Source: BS750m-G62 sp964577175 (GTDB lineage Bacteria; Planctomycetota; Phycisphaerae; FEN-1346). From it: a stretch of DNA of 5,362 bases. This document shows positions 1 to 5,097 of this stretch, piece by piece (positions within the stretch are counted from its first letter, which is position 1; every line of letters begins with the position of its first letter). Under the pieces are notes generated by a model. The model was not told the DNA's origin and did not search any database. It saw only the letters and a program-made list of their open reading frames with translations. A program made the translations under genes and the position numbers. The stretch lies in the NCBI GenBank assembly GCA_964577175.1, contig CAZNYC010000199.1, forward strand, positions 1 through 5,362, given 5' to 3'.

Positions 1-82
1 AACGGCGGCCGGGCCACACAAACCGGCGCTTCTCCCGGCCGGACAAGCCGGCCGGGCCACACAACGGCGGCCGGGCCACACA
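1..82. repeat. CCGGCCGGG/CCACACA repeat cluster upstream of xseB
   Basis: A 20-base unit, aacggcggccgggccacaca, occurs exactly at 1-20 and again at 63-82. Between them, 34-42 (cccggccgg) and 48-56 (ccggccggg) form a perfect 9-bp stem around the loop acaag, followed by ccacaca at 57-63. The hairpin part recurs at 4913-4945. The cluster ends 16 bases before the xseB start codon and stops before its ribosome binding site. It looks like an interspersed intergenic repeat, and the window start cuts it, so its full size is unknown. No T-run follows the stem, so it is not a standard intrinsic terminator. Confidence 0.8.
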
Positions 83-87
83 GAGGC

Positions 88-92
88 AAGGA
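88..92 (+). promoter_or_regulatory. Ribosome binding site of xseB
   Basis: AAGGA lies six bases before the ATG at 99, with a second purine-rich AGAGG just upstream at 82-86. This supports the chosen start and shows that the gene can be translated independently of whatever lies upstream. Confidence 0.7.
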
Positions 93-98
93 TAAGAC

Positions 99-350
99 AT
101 GGCGCGAAAGAAAAAGGCGAAGAAGGAACCGACGTTCGAGGAGCGGCTGGCGCGGCTCGAAGAAATCGTCGAGGAACTGGAGTCCGGGGAGGCGGGGCTG
201 GACGCCTCGCTGACCCTCTATGCCGAGGGGGCGGAACTGATCAAGGTCTGCCGGAAAGACCTGAAGGAGGCCGAGGACCGGATCCAGAAACTCACCGAAT
301 CGGCGGAAGGGGAGTTGGAAACGGAGGCGATGGAGGACGAAGAGGCTTGA
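99..350 (+). CDS. xseB: Exodeoxyribonuclease VII small subunit (XseB)
   Basis: The 83-residue product matches the XseB family in length and sequence. Residues about 12-68 carry the family pattern: TFEERLARLEEIVEELESGE, then a second helix with L-Y-EG-ELIK-C, then LKEAEDRIQKL. These helices form the hairpin that packs against the large subunit. In the known enzyme, several XseB chains bind one XseA catalytic subunit and the complex degrades single-stranded DNA in the cytoplasm to short oligonucleotides, in repair and recombination. XseB has no active site of its own. The N-terminus is very basic (RKKKAKK) and the last 15 residues are very acidic; both ends lie outside the conserved core. xseA is often directly upstream, but here a repeat cluster precedes the gene and no xseA sequence is visible. 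Identification is firm. Confidence 0.93.
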   Translation: MARKKKAKKEPTFEERLARLEEIVEELESGEAGLDASLTLYAEGAELIKVCRKDLKEAEDRIQKLTESAEGELETEAMEDEEA

Positions 351-357
351 ACACTCT

Positions 358-431
358 GCCGTTCTGTTCTTAACGCAGAGGCCGCGGAGGGCGCAGAGAG
401 CGCAGAGGACGGCGGGAAAACAGAGAACGGC
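358..431. repeat. Degenerate 9-base CGCAGAG tandem repeat inside an inverted repeat
   Basis: Four 9-base units run from 373 to 408: acgcagagg, ccgcggagg, gcgcagaga and gcgcagagg. The array is bracketed by gccgttct at 358-365 and its exact complement agaacggc at 424-431. The stem extends by three pairs (gtt 366-368 with aac 419-421) if a two-base bulge is allowed. The block lies in the convergent gap between xseB and rnr. It resembles CGCAGAG-type intergenic repeats seen in many environmental bacterial genomes. It contains no credible open frame. Confidence 0.7.
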
Positions 432-474
432 TTGGCGCACAAGAGAGCCGCAGGCGTAACCCGCCGCCTCCGTC

Positions 475-498
475 ACTGCGTTACTGCGTTACCCCGTT
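475..498. repeat. Short 8-base tandem repeat (ACTGCGTT)
   Basis: Two perfect units, actgcgtt at 475-482 and 483-490, are followed by a degenerate third, accccgtt at 491-498. It lies about 55 bases beyond the 3' end of rnr in the convergent gap. It is distinct in period and sequence from the 9-base array at 373-408. No function is evident. Confidence 0.65.
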
Positions 499-553
499 AC
501 TTGAGTGTCGGGCCGCGCCGCGACCATCGCCTGCAACGGGAAGGCGCCCTCGC

Positions 554-2902
554 TCACCGCCGCTTCTTCCCGCCCTTCTTGCCCTTCTTCTTTGAGCCCT
601 TGCCCTTGGACTTGCCTTTCTTGCCGCCCTTGCGTTCGGCCTTGGCGGCGCTCTGTTTCTTGCCTTTCGACTTCCCTTTTTTCTTCCCGCCGGATGCGCC
701 GTCTTTCTTGCGGCCCTTGCGCTGTCGTTCAGCCTCGACGGGGACGAGGTCGAGTTGGCGCCGGGGGATGTCGACGGCGGCGATGCGGACCTGGAGTTCC
801 GTGCCGACGCGGAGCACGCGGCCGGTCTTGCGTCCCACGAGGCGCCACTTCTCGCGGTCGAACGTGTAATAGTCGTCGGCGAGTCTGGAGATGTGCACGA
901 GGCCGTCGATCAGGAGGCCCGGGTTCTCGACGAAGACGCCGAACGCCTGGACGCCCGTGATGACGCCGGTGAAGGTGTCGCCGACGCGGGCTTGGAGATA
1001 TTCGAGTAGTTTGATTTTCGTGAGTTCGCGTTCGGCGGCCTCGGCCCGGCGTTCGGTGCGGGAGCAGTGTGCGGCGGCCTCGTCCATGGGGGCCTCGGCG
1101 AGGTTGGGCGTGGCGCCCTTTCGGTCGCCGCGGCGTCGTGCCTCGCCGGCCGCCCCGCGCCCGCGGACGAGGGCGTCGACCGCCCGGTGGACGGCCAGGT
1201 CCGGGTACCGGCGGATGGGGGAGGTGAAGTGGGCGTAGGCCGAGGAGCCGAGGGCGAAGTGCCCCTGGGGCTCCATGCGGTACTCGGCCTTCTGGAGACT
1301 CCGCAGGACCGCCAGGTGGACGCCGTACGCCTCCGGCGTGCCGCGCACCCGGTTCAGGAGTTTCTGGAGGTCGCGGCGGTCGGTGGGGTCGCTGAGGCGG
1401 TGTCCGACGCTGGTGGCGTAGTGCTGGAGTTCCTCGGAGGCCTCGGCGTCGGGCTTGGGGTGGACGCGGCGCATGCAGGGGATGCCGGCGCGCTCGAGCT
1501 GGCGGGCGACGGCCTCGTTGGCCTCGACCATGAACATCTCGATGATGCGATGGGTAAAACTGGTGTCCTCGGGATGGGCGTCGACGACGCGGCCATCGTC
1601 GTTGAACTCGAGGTCGACCTCGGGCAGGTCGAGTTCGAGATAGCCGAGGCGCCGGCGCCGCTCCAGGAGGGTCCGTGCCAGGCGGTTCATCGCCGCCAGG
1701 AGATCCACGACGTCCGTGGCAAGGCCGTCGGCCTTGCCGTCGATCGCCGCCTGGGCCTGGCGGTAGGTCAGGCGTTTGGCGCTCTGGATGCAGGCGTTGG
1801 CGATATCGACGCGGCCGGGTTCGCCGTCGGAGTCGAACGTGATGAAGACGCTCTTGGTGAGGCGGGTGCGTCCTTCCTGGAGGCTGCAGGCCCCGTTCGA
1901 GAGGGTGGGCGGGAGCATCGGCAGGACGGTCGTGGGCAGGTACACGCTCGTGCCGCGCTCGTACGCCTCGCGGTCCAGCGCCGACCCGACGGGCACGAAG
2001 TGGGCGACGTCGGCGATGTGGACGCCGAGGGTCACGCTGCCGTCGTCGTGGGTCTGGAGGCTGATGGCGTCGTCGTAGTCGCGGGCGTCTTCGGGGTCGA
2101 TGGTGATGACGGTGTCGGCGGTGAGGTCGCGGCGTCCCTGTAGGGCCTGGTCGTCGATGCGTTCGGCGGCGCGCCCCGCCTCGGCGAGGACGGGTTCGGG
2201 GAACTCGTCGGGCAGGTCGAACTGCCGGATGACGGCGAGGGTGTCGACGCCCGGGTCGCCCCGGTGGCCGAGCACCTCGGTGATGACGGCCTGTCCGGGT
2301 TCGCCCTTCAGGCCGTAGGAGATGACCTCGAAGACGACCTTGTCCTTGGGTCGGGCGCCGGCGGCGGAGGCGTCGGGGACGTCGAAGTCGCGGAGGAGGA
2401 CGCCGCCGTCCGGGCGGACGAAGGTACGGCCGTCTTCGGCGAGGACGGTGCCGACGAACCGGTCGTGCCCGCGCTCCATCACCTCCAGGATGCGGCCGTA
2501 GTAGCCCTTGTCGCCCTTTCCGTCGACCTGGGCGCGGACGGTGTCGCCTGTGACGGCGTCGAGGGTCTGCCCCGGTGGGATGAAGAGGTCGTCGCCCTCG
2601 GTGGGTCCGTCGGGCTGGGCGTCGTCGTCCTCGGGTTCGACGAAGCCGAAGCCGCGCTGCGAGAGGCTGAAGCGCCCTTCGACGGTGCGGTCGCCCTTCT
2701 TGCGGGGTGGCTTGCGTCGGGGGACGCGCAGTTTGCCGCGCACCTCGTGGACTTCGCCCTCGCGGATCAACTGCTTGACGAGGGTGCGGAACTCGGCGTA
2801 ATCGTCCTCGGCCACGTCGAAGAAACGGGCCAGGCGTCGCAGCCGCATCGGATGGTACGTGTGCGACCGCATGCCTTTCAGGATGGTATCGCGTGTGGTC
2901 AT
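554..2902 (-). CDS. rnr: Ribonuclease R, 3'-5' exoribonuclease of the RNase II/RNB family
   Basis: The 782-residue product has the full RNase R order: an N-terminal winged-helix-like segment (about 15-60), two cold-shock/OB domains (about 75-130 and 148-207, first with RGFGFVEP), the RNB catalytic domain (about 254-577), an S1 domain (about 640-721) and a lysine-rich tail. The active-site motif TIDPEDARDYDDAI gives D269, D275, D277 and D278 as the magnesium-binding aspartates. HFTSPIRRYPDLAVHR at 558-573 is the RNB signature. RNase R digests structured RNA processively from the 3' end and acts in mRNA decay and rRNA and tRNA quality control. The ATG at 2902 was chosen because homology starts there. 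The frame stays open to 3106, but the added 68 residues have no family resemblance and run through a repeat and the likely promoter. The Shine-Dalgarno is poor, so an internal ATG at 2872 is a less likely alternative. The tail (about 728-782) is almost all K, G, S and R. Confidence 0.95.
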   Translation of the reverse strand: MTTRDTILKGMRSHTYHPMRLRRLARFFDVAEDDYAEFRTLVKQLIREGEVHEVRGKLRVPRRKPPRKKGDRTVEGRFSLSQRGFGFVEPEDDDAQPDGPTEGDDLFIPPGQTLDAVTGDTVRAQVDGKGDKGYYGRILEVMERGHDRFVGTVLAEDGRTFVRPDGGVLLRDFDVPDASAAGARPKDKVVFEVISYGLKGEPGQAVITEVLGHRGDPGVDTLAVIRQFDLPDEFPEPVLAEAGRAAERIDDQALQGRRDLTADTVITIDPEDARDYDDAISLQTHDDGSVTLGVHIADVAHFVPVGSALDREAYERGTSVYLPTTVLPMLPPTLSNGACSLQEGRTRLTKSVFITFDSDGEPGRVDIANACIQSAKRLTYRQAQAAIDGKADGLATDVVDLLAAMNRLARTLLERRRRLGYLELDLPEVDLEFNDDGRVVDAHPEDTSFTHRIIEMFMVEANEAVARQLERAGIPCMRRVHPKPDAEASEELQHYATSVGHRLSDPTDRRDLQKLLNRVRGTPEAYGVHLAVLRSLQKAEYRMEPQGHFALGSSAYAHFTSPIRRYPDLAVHRAVDALVRGRGAAGEARRRGDRKGATPNLAEAPMDEAAAHCSRTERRAEAAERELTKIKLLEYLQARVGDTFTGVITGVQAFGVFVENPGLLIDGLVHISRLADDYYTFDREKWRLVGRKTGRVLRVGTELQVRIAAVDIPRRQLDLVPVEAERQRKGRKKDGASGGKKKGKSKGKKQSAAKAERKGGKKGKSKGKGSKKKGKKGGKKRR

Positions 2903-2948
2903 ACGGGCTCGCTTGACTCGGGATCGAGTAGAAGGCTGTTTCAATTCC

Positions 2949-2969
2949 CCCTCCCCTCGCGGGAGAGGG
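2949..2969 (-). repeat. CCCTCTCCCGC-type hairpin repeat in the rnr leader
   Basis: Read on the minus strand, CCCTCTCCC (2969-2961) faces AGGGGAGGG (2957-2949) across a three-base loop. Eight pairs form in RNA, one of them a G-U. The same CCCTCTCCCGC core occurs at 4849-4859 upstream of the next minus-strand gene. It lies between the predicted rnr promoter and start codon, so it would be part of the leader mRNA. It belongs to a type of CCCTC...GAGGG intergenic repeat that is common in environmental bacterial genomes. Confidence 0.6.
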
Positions 2970-2996
2970 CGATCATGAAACGGTTTGTAAGGCGCC

Positions 2997-3025
2997 AGTA
3001 TACGGGCTGCGGGGCGGCGGTTCAA
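2997..3025 (-). promoter_or_regulatory. Predicted sigma-70-type promoter of rnr
   Basis: On the minus strand, TTGAAC (3025-3020) is followed after exactly 17 bases by TATACT (3002-2997). These match four of six and five of six consensus bases. Transcription would begin near 2990 and give a leader of about 88 bases before the ATG at 2902. This is inferred from sequence only. Confidence 0.5.
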
Positions 3026-3047
3026 TTCACCAACTTCCGACGAACGG

Positions 3048-3076
3048 TTGCGTTCCGCACCGCGGTGCCGTAGGGT
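3048..3076 (+). promoter_or_regulatory. Weak candidate promoter of the ylbF-like gene
   Basis: TTGCGT (3048-3053) and TAGGGT (3071-3076) are 17 bases apart, with three of six consensus matches in each box. If real, transcription would start near 3083, about 38 bases before the ATG. It lies back-to-back with the predicted rnr promoter, the two -35 boxes being 22 bases apart. The -10 box is poor, so the call is weak. Confidence 0.25.
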
Positions 3077-3107
3077 AGAGGGATTGCAGCGGATGCGAAC
3101 CCGCACA

Positions 3108-3114
3108 GAGGGAG
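3108..3114 (+). promoter_or_regulatory. Ribosome binding site of the ylbF-like gene
   Basis: The purine-rich GAGGGAG lies six bases before the ATG at 3121. It favours this start over the in-frame ATG at 3136, which has no such site. Confidence 0.6.
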
Positions 3115-3120
3115 ACCCCG

Positions 3121-3552
3121 ATGGCCGACGAATCGATGGACCACATCCTGGAACAGGCGAAGCAGTTGGGCCGGCAGATCCAGGCGCACCCGTATTACCA
3201 GCGGCTGCGGGAAGCCGACGCCGCCGTCCGCGACGACGCCGAGGCCACCAAGGCCCTGGAGGCGTACAACCAGGCCGCCACCGCCATCCAGGAGAAGGAA
3301 CAGAAGGGCCAACCCGTCGAGGCGGAAGAGAAACAGCAACTCGAACACCTGCGGGACCAGGTAGTGGCGAGCGAACCGATCAAGGCGTTCAGCCAGGCCC
3401 AATCGAACTATGCCGACCTGATGCGGCGAATGAACGAGGCGATCTTCCAGTCCATCGCCGAGGCCGACCAGGAAGCCGCCGGCGAAGGCGGCGAAGGCGG
3501 CGCCACCGAGGCCGACACGGGCGGCGGGGGACCGAGTATCATTACGCCGTAA
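3121..3552 (+). CDS. YlbF/YmcA-family (Com_YlbF) helical protein
   Basis: The 143-residue product looks like a member of the YlbF/YmcA/YheA family of small all-helical proteins. Residues about 5-112 are helical, with the typical opening 'A..LG..I..HPYYQRLREAD', a stretch of alternating charges (AIQEKEQKG...EEKQQLEHLRDQVV) and a closing helix SQAQSNYADLMRRMNEAIFQSI. There is no catalytic motif, signal peptide or membrane segment, so it is probably a cytoplasmic partner protein. In Bacillus subtilis YlbF works with YmcA and YaaT and influences RNase Y-dependent mRNA processing; whether that role applies here is inference. Residues about 117-143 form a glycine-, alanine- and acid-rich tail outside the family core. 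Its DNA has a perfect 9-base duplication (ggcgaaggc at 3481-3489 and 3490-3498). The gene is divergent from rnr and converges with the YhaM-like gene. YheA-type (UPF0342) membership is the main alternative. Confidence 0.75.
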   Translation: MADESMDHILEQAKQLGRQIQAHPYYQRLREADAAVRDDAEATKALEAYNQAATAIQEKEQKGQPVEAEEKQQLEHLRDQVVASEPIKAFSQAQSNYADLMRRMNEAIFQSIAEADQEAAGEGGEGGATEADTGGGGPSIITP

Positions 3553-3559
3553 AGATACG

Positions 3560-3639
3560 GCGGGTGCCATGGGCTGCTTGTCCGCCGGTGTTTCCCGCAT
3601 GCGAGGCGCACTGGCGGGCAAGCCGTCGGCGGCACCCGC
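3560..3639 (+). repeat. Long imperfect hairpin repeat downstream of the ylbF-like gene
   Basis: Two 31-base arms, 3560-3590 and 3609-3639, are inverted copies with 24 Watson-Crick matches. The outer nine pairs (gcgggtgcc/ggcacccgc) are perfect. Four of the seven mismatches become G-U pairs in plus-strand RNA. The 18-base loop contains the palindrome cgcatgcg at 3597-3604. It begins eight bases after the stop codon, so it would form the 3' end structure of the ylbF-like mRNA. There is no T-run, so a stabilising or Rho-linked role is as likely as intrinsic termination. It also resembles a dispersed intergenic repeat. Confidence 0.65.
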
Positions 3640-3645
3640 ACGCCT

Positions 3646-3741
3646 GTCATTCCGAGCGCGGTCGCGGGAGGCGCCGGTCATCTGCATCCGCCCTGGCATA
3701 TGCCACGCCGGATGGGAATGACCCGCTGCTTCCGCAGCGGG
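3646..3741. repeat. Nested palindromic intergenic element with GTCATTCC ends
   Basis: The outer arms gtcattcc (3646-3653) and ggaatgac (3715-3722) are exact complements. Inside them catccg (3685-3690) pairs with cggatg (3709-3714) around the perfect 12-base palindrome tggcatatgcca (3694-3705). Immediately after lies a perfect 8-bp stem (3722-3729 with 3734-3741, loop ttcc). The gtcattccgagcg opening resembles a common bacterial interspersed repeat. No reading frame is credible. The small stem may stop or stabilise the transcripts converging here, but no T-run accompanies it on either strand. Confidence 0.55.
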
Positions 3742-3806
3742 CTCGAACGGCATCGCGCGTCTGAGGCGGGACCGCAAGACGGCCCGCCGCGGCCTCCCCG
3801 TCCTCC

Positions 3807-4808
3807 TCACGCCCCGGCGGCGTCCTCGTCCTCCAGGTCGAGTTGCTCGAACCCCTTGAACACCGCGCCGCTGAACATGCGGTTCCAGTCGGTCCAGCGG
3901 CGGGTGGGGTCGGCGTCTTGGTCGACGGTGCGCCAGAAGCCGTGCAGTTTGGCGTCGATGTTATCGAGATGATGGAGGGCGATCGCCTCGGCGGTCATCG
4001 GCAGTTTCGGGCTGCCGAAGGCGTGCTCCCCGTGGTGCGCGAGCACGAGGTGCCGGCACAGGTGCGCCAGTTCCTCCGGGAAGTCCGTGCCGGCGGCGCG
4101 GACGGCGCGGATCTTCTCCTCGAGCATCAGGACGCCCTGGGTGATGTGGCCGACGAGTTTGCCCGCGTCCGTGTAGCCGAGCGCGTCGGCGTAGGCGAGT
4201 TCGGCCGTCTTGCCCAGGTCGTGCCAGAGGACGCCGACGAGCAGGAGGTCGCGGTCGAGCCGCTCGTAATGCTCGCAGAGTTTGACGGCGGCCTCGGCGA
4301 TGCCGAGGGTGTGCTCGATGAGGCCGCCGAGGTAGGCGTGATGGAGTTTGGCGGCGGCGGGGGCACGCTTGAAGTTGGCCATCAGGGCCTCGTCGGCCCA
4401 CACGGCGTCGACGAGGGCCCGCAGGGCGGGCCGCTCGATCCGGTCGAGGATTTCCTTCAGGCGGGCGGCTTGGGCGCCCGGGTCGCCGGGACCGGCGGGG
4501 AGGAAGTCCGCCAGGTCGACCTCGTCCTGGCGGGCGGGACGCATCGCCTCGATCACCACCTGCGGGGCGTCGTTGTAGGTGTCCACGCGGCCCTGGACGA
4601 GGGCGTAGCCGTCCTGGGGGATGGCGGCGAACAGGGCCTCGGTGGCATCCCAGCAGACGGCGGGCATCTCGCCGGTCCGGTCCCGCAGGCGAGCGAGGAT
4701 GAAGTAGCCGCCCTTGCGCGTGGTGCGGAGGCTCTTCTCGGCCAACTGGAAGACCTGCTCGACGCTCGTGCCGGGCACGGTCAACTGGTTGATGAAGGTG
4801 CGGGGCAT
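3807..4808 (-). CDS. YhaM-like 3'-5' exoribonuclease (OB-fold plus HD domain)
   Basis: The 333-residue product aligns by eye with Bacillus YhaM/CBF1 proteins (314 residues in B. subtilis). Residues about 15-92 form an OB-fold nucleic-acid-binding domain (KGGYFILARLRDRTGEMPAVCWD...VQGRVDTYND). Residues about 155-300 form an HD phosphohydrolase domain. Expected metal ligands are H166 (GGLIEHTLGI), H196-D197 (GVLWHDLGK), H221 (LVGHITQG), H258-H259 (LAHHGEHAFGSPKLP) and D282 (HHLDNIDAK); the last two motifs are near-diagnostic for YhaM. Family members trim short single-stranded RNA from the 3' end using divalent metal, and some degrade DNA. The ATG at 4808 was chosen because the family N-terminus begins there and GAAAGG precedes it. 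The frame is open to 4961, but the extra 51 residues translate repeats. The C-terminus is acidic (EDEDAAGA). Substrate in this organism is unknown. Confidence 0.9.
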   Translation of the reverse strand: MPRTFINQLTVPGTSVEQVFQLAEKSLRTTRKGGYFILARLRDRTGEMPAVCWDATEALFAAIPQDGYALVQGRVDTYNDAPQVVIEAMRPARQDEVDLADFLPAGPGDPGAQAARLKEILDRIERPALRALVDAVWADEALMANFKRAPAAAKLHHAYLGGLIEHTLGIAEAAVKLCEHYERLDRDLLLVGVLWHDLGKTAELAYADALGYTDAGKLVGHITQGVLMLEEKIRAVRAAGTDFPEELAHLCRHLVLAHHGEHAFGSPKLPMTAEAIALHHLDNIDAKLHGFWRTVDQDADPTRRWTDWNRMFSGAVFKGFEQLDLEDEDAAGA

Positions 4809-4813
4809 GGGGA

Positions 4814-4819
4814 CCTTTC
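4814..4819 (-). promoter_or_regulatory. Ribosome binding site of the yhaM-like gene
   Basis: On the minus strand GAAAGG lies five bases before the ATG at 4808. This decides the start against the longer open frame reaching 4961. Confidence 0.65.
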
Positions 4820-4837
4820 GGATGGTGCGTTTCACGT

Positions 4838-4873
4838 GCCCGCTCGCCCGGCGGGAGAGGGCAGGGTGAGGGG
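4838..4873 (-). repeat. CCCTC...GAGGG-type repeat in the yhaM-like leader
   Basis: The minus strand reads CCCCTCACCCTGCCCTCTCC and then continues CGCCGGGCGAGCGGGC. The arms 4838-4845 and 4855-4862 pair at seven of eight positions. The CCCTCTCCCGC core is shared with the repeat at 2949-2969 in the rnr leader. It ends 18 bases upstream of the ribosome binding site, inside the presumed leader RNA. Confidence 0.6.
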
Positions 4874-4877
4874 CCGC

Positions 4878-4947
4878 CGTGTGTGGGGTGCTCCTCCAAC
4901 CGGGCGGTGTTCCTCCCGGCCGGACAAGACCGGCCGGGCCACACACG
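4878..4947. repeat. Second copy of the CCGGCCGGG hairpin repeat, with inverted ends
   Basis: Arms cccggccgg (4915-4923) and ccggccggg (4930-4938) form a perfect 9-bp stem around acaaga, followed by ccacaca at 4939-4945. Bases 4913-4945 match 32-63 except for one extra A in the loop. The block is bounded by exact 9-base inverted ends, cgtgtgtgg (4878-4886) and ccacacacg (4939-4947). The left end is itself an inverted relative of the ccacaca-acggcgg unit at 57-70. It lies between the presumed promoter and start of the yhaM-like gene. Confidence 0.7.
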
Positions 4948-4977
4948 CCTTGCGGGTGCATGGGCCGACGTTCGATG

Positions 4978-4983
4978 ATTATA
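4978..4983 (-). promoter_or_regulatory. Candidate -10 box of the yhaM-like gene
   Basis: The minus strand has a perfect TATAAT in an otherwise very GC-rich stretch. No convincing -35 box lies 16-19 bases upstream; at 17 bases the sequence is TGGCGG. Transcription would start near 4971 and give a leader of about 163 bases that contains both repeats at 4838-4947. Confidence 0.35.
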
Positions 4984-5059
4984 GGCGCCGCCCCGGCAAG
5001 CCGCCATGCTTTTCGCGGCGGGGGGGAGGGGGACGCGCGCCTGGCGAACGGGGTTTTCC

Positions 5060-5088
5060 TTGCCGGTCGCCGGCCGCGGGCGTATCAT
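5060..5088 (+). promoter_or_regulatory. Predicted sigma-70-type promoter of lysS
   Basis: TTGCCG (5060-5065) and TATCAT (5083-5088) are 17 bases apart, matching four of six and five of six consensus bases. The start of transcription would fall near 5095, only about three bases before the ATG at 5098. That predicts a leaderless or nearly leaderless mRNA and agrees with the lack of a Shine-Dalgarno sequence. Confidence 0.45.
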
Positions 5089-5097
5089 TCCCGTTCT

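Noticed and set aside
1..82. Possible CRISPR array
   Set aside because: The repeats are GC palindromes with unequal, related intervening sequence, and there are no regular spacers or cas genes.
432..960. Plus-strand frames covering the rnr 3' end
   Set aside because: These are shadows of the complement of the lysine-rich tail, giving artificial F/P/L- or R/S-rich peptides.
1067..2143. A 358-codon open frame on the plus strand inside rnr
   Set aside because: It is antisense to the RNB core of a clear RNase R gene. Its product is a monotonous G/A/V/D/E-rich sequence without recognisable motifs, as expected in GC-rich DNA opposite a real gene.
2903..3106. N-terminal extension of RNase R to a start at 3106
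   Set aside because: The 68 extra residues have no family similarity and overlap the predicted promoter and the CCCTC repeat.
3722..3741. Perfect 8-bp stem as an intrinsic terminator
   Set aside because: No T-run follows on either strand, so a standard Rho-independent terminator cannot be claimed.
3022..3810. A 262-codon minus-strand frame opposite the ylbF-like gene
   Set aside because: It covers both flanking repeat gaps and the complement of a recognisable family gene. Its L/G/F-rich stretch is the antisense of charged helices, not a membrane protein.
5020..5032. G-run (7 G, A, 5 G) as a G-quadruplex
   Set aside because: It supplies only three separable runs of three G, and the fourth would need to come from scattered GG pairs, so a stable three-layer quadruplex is not supported.
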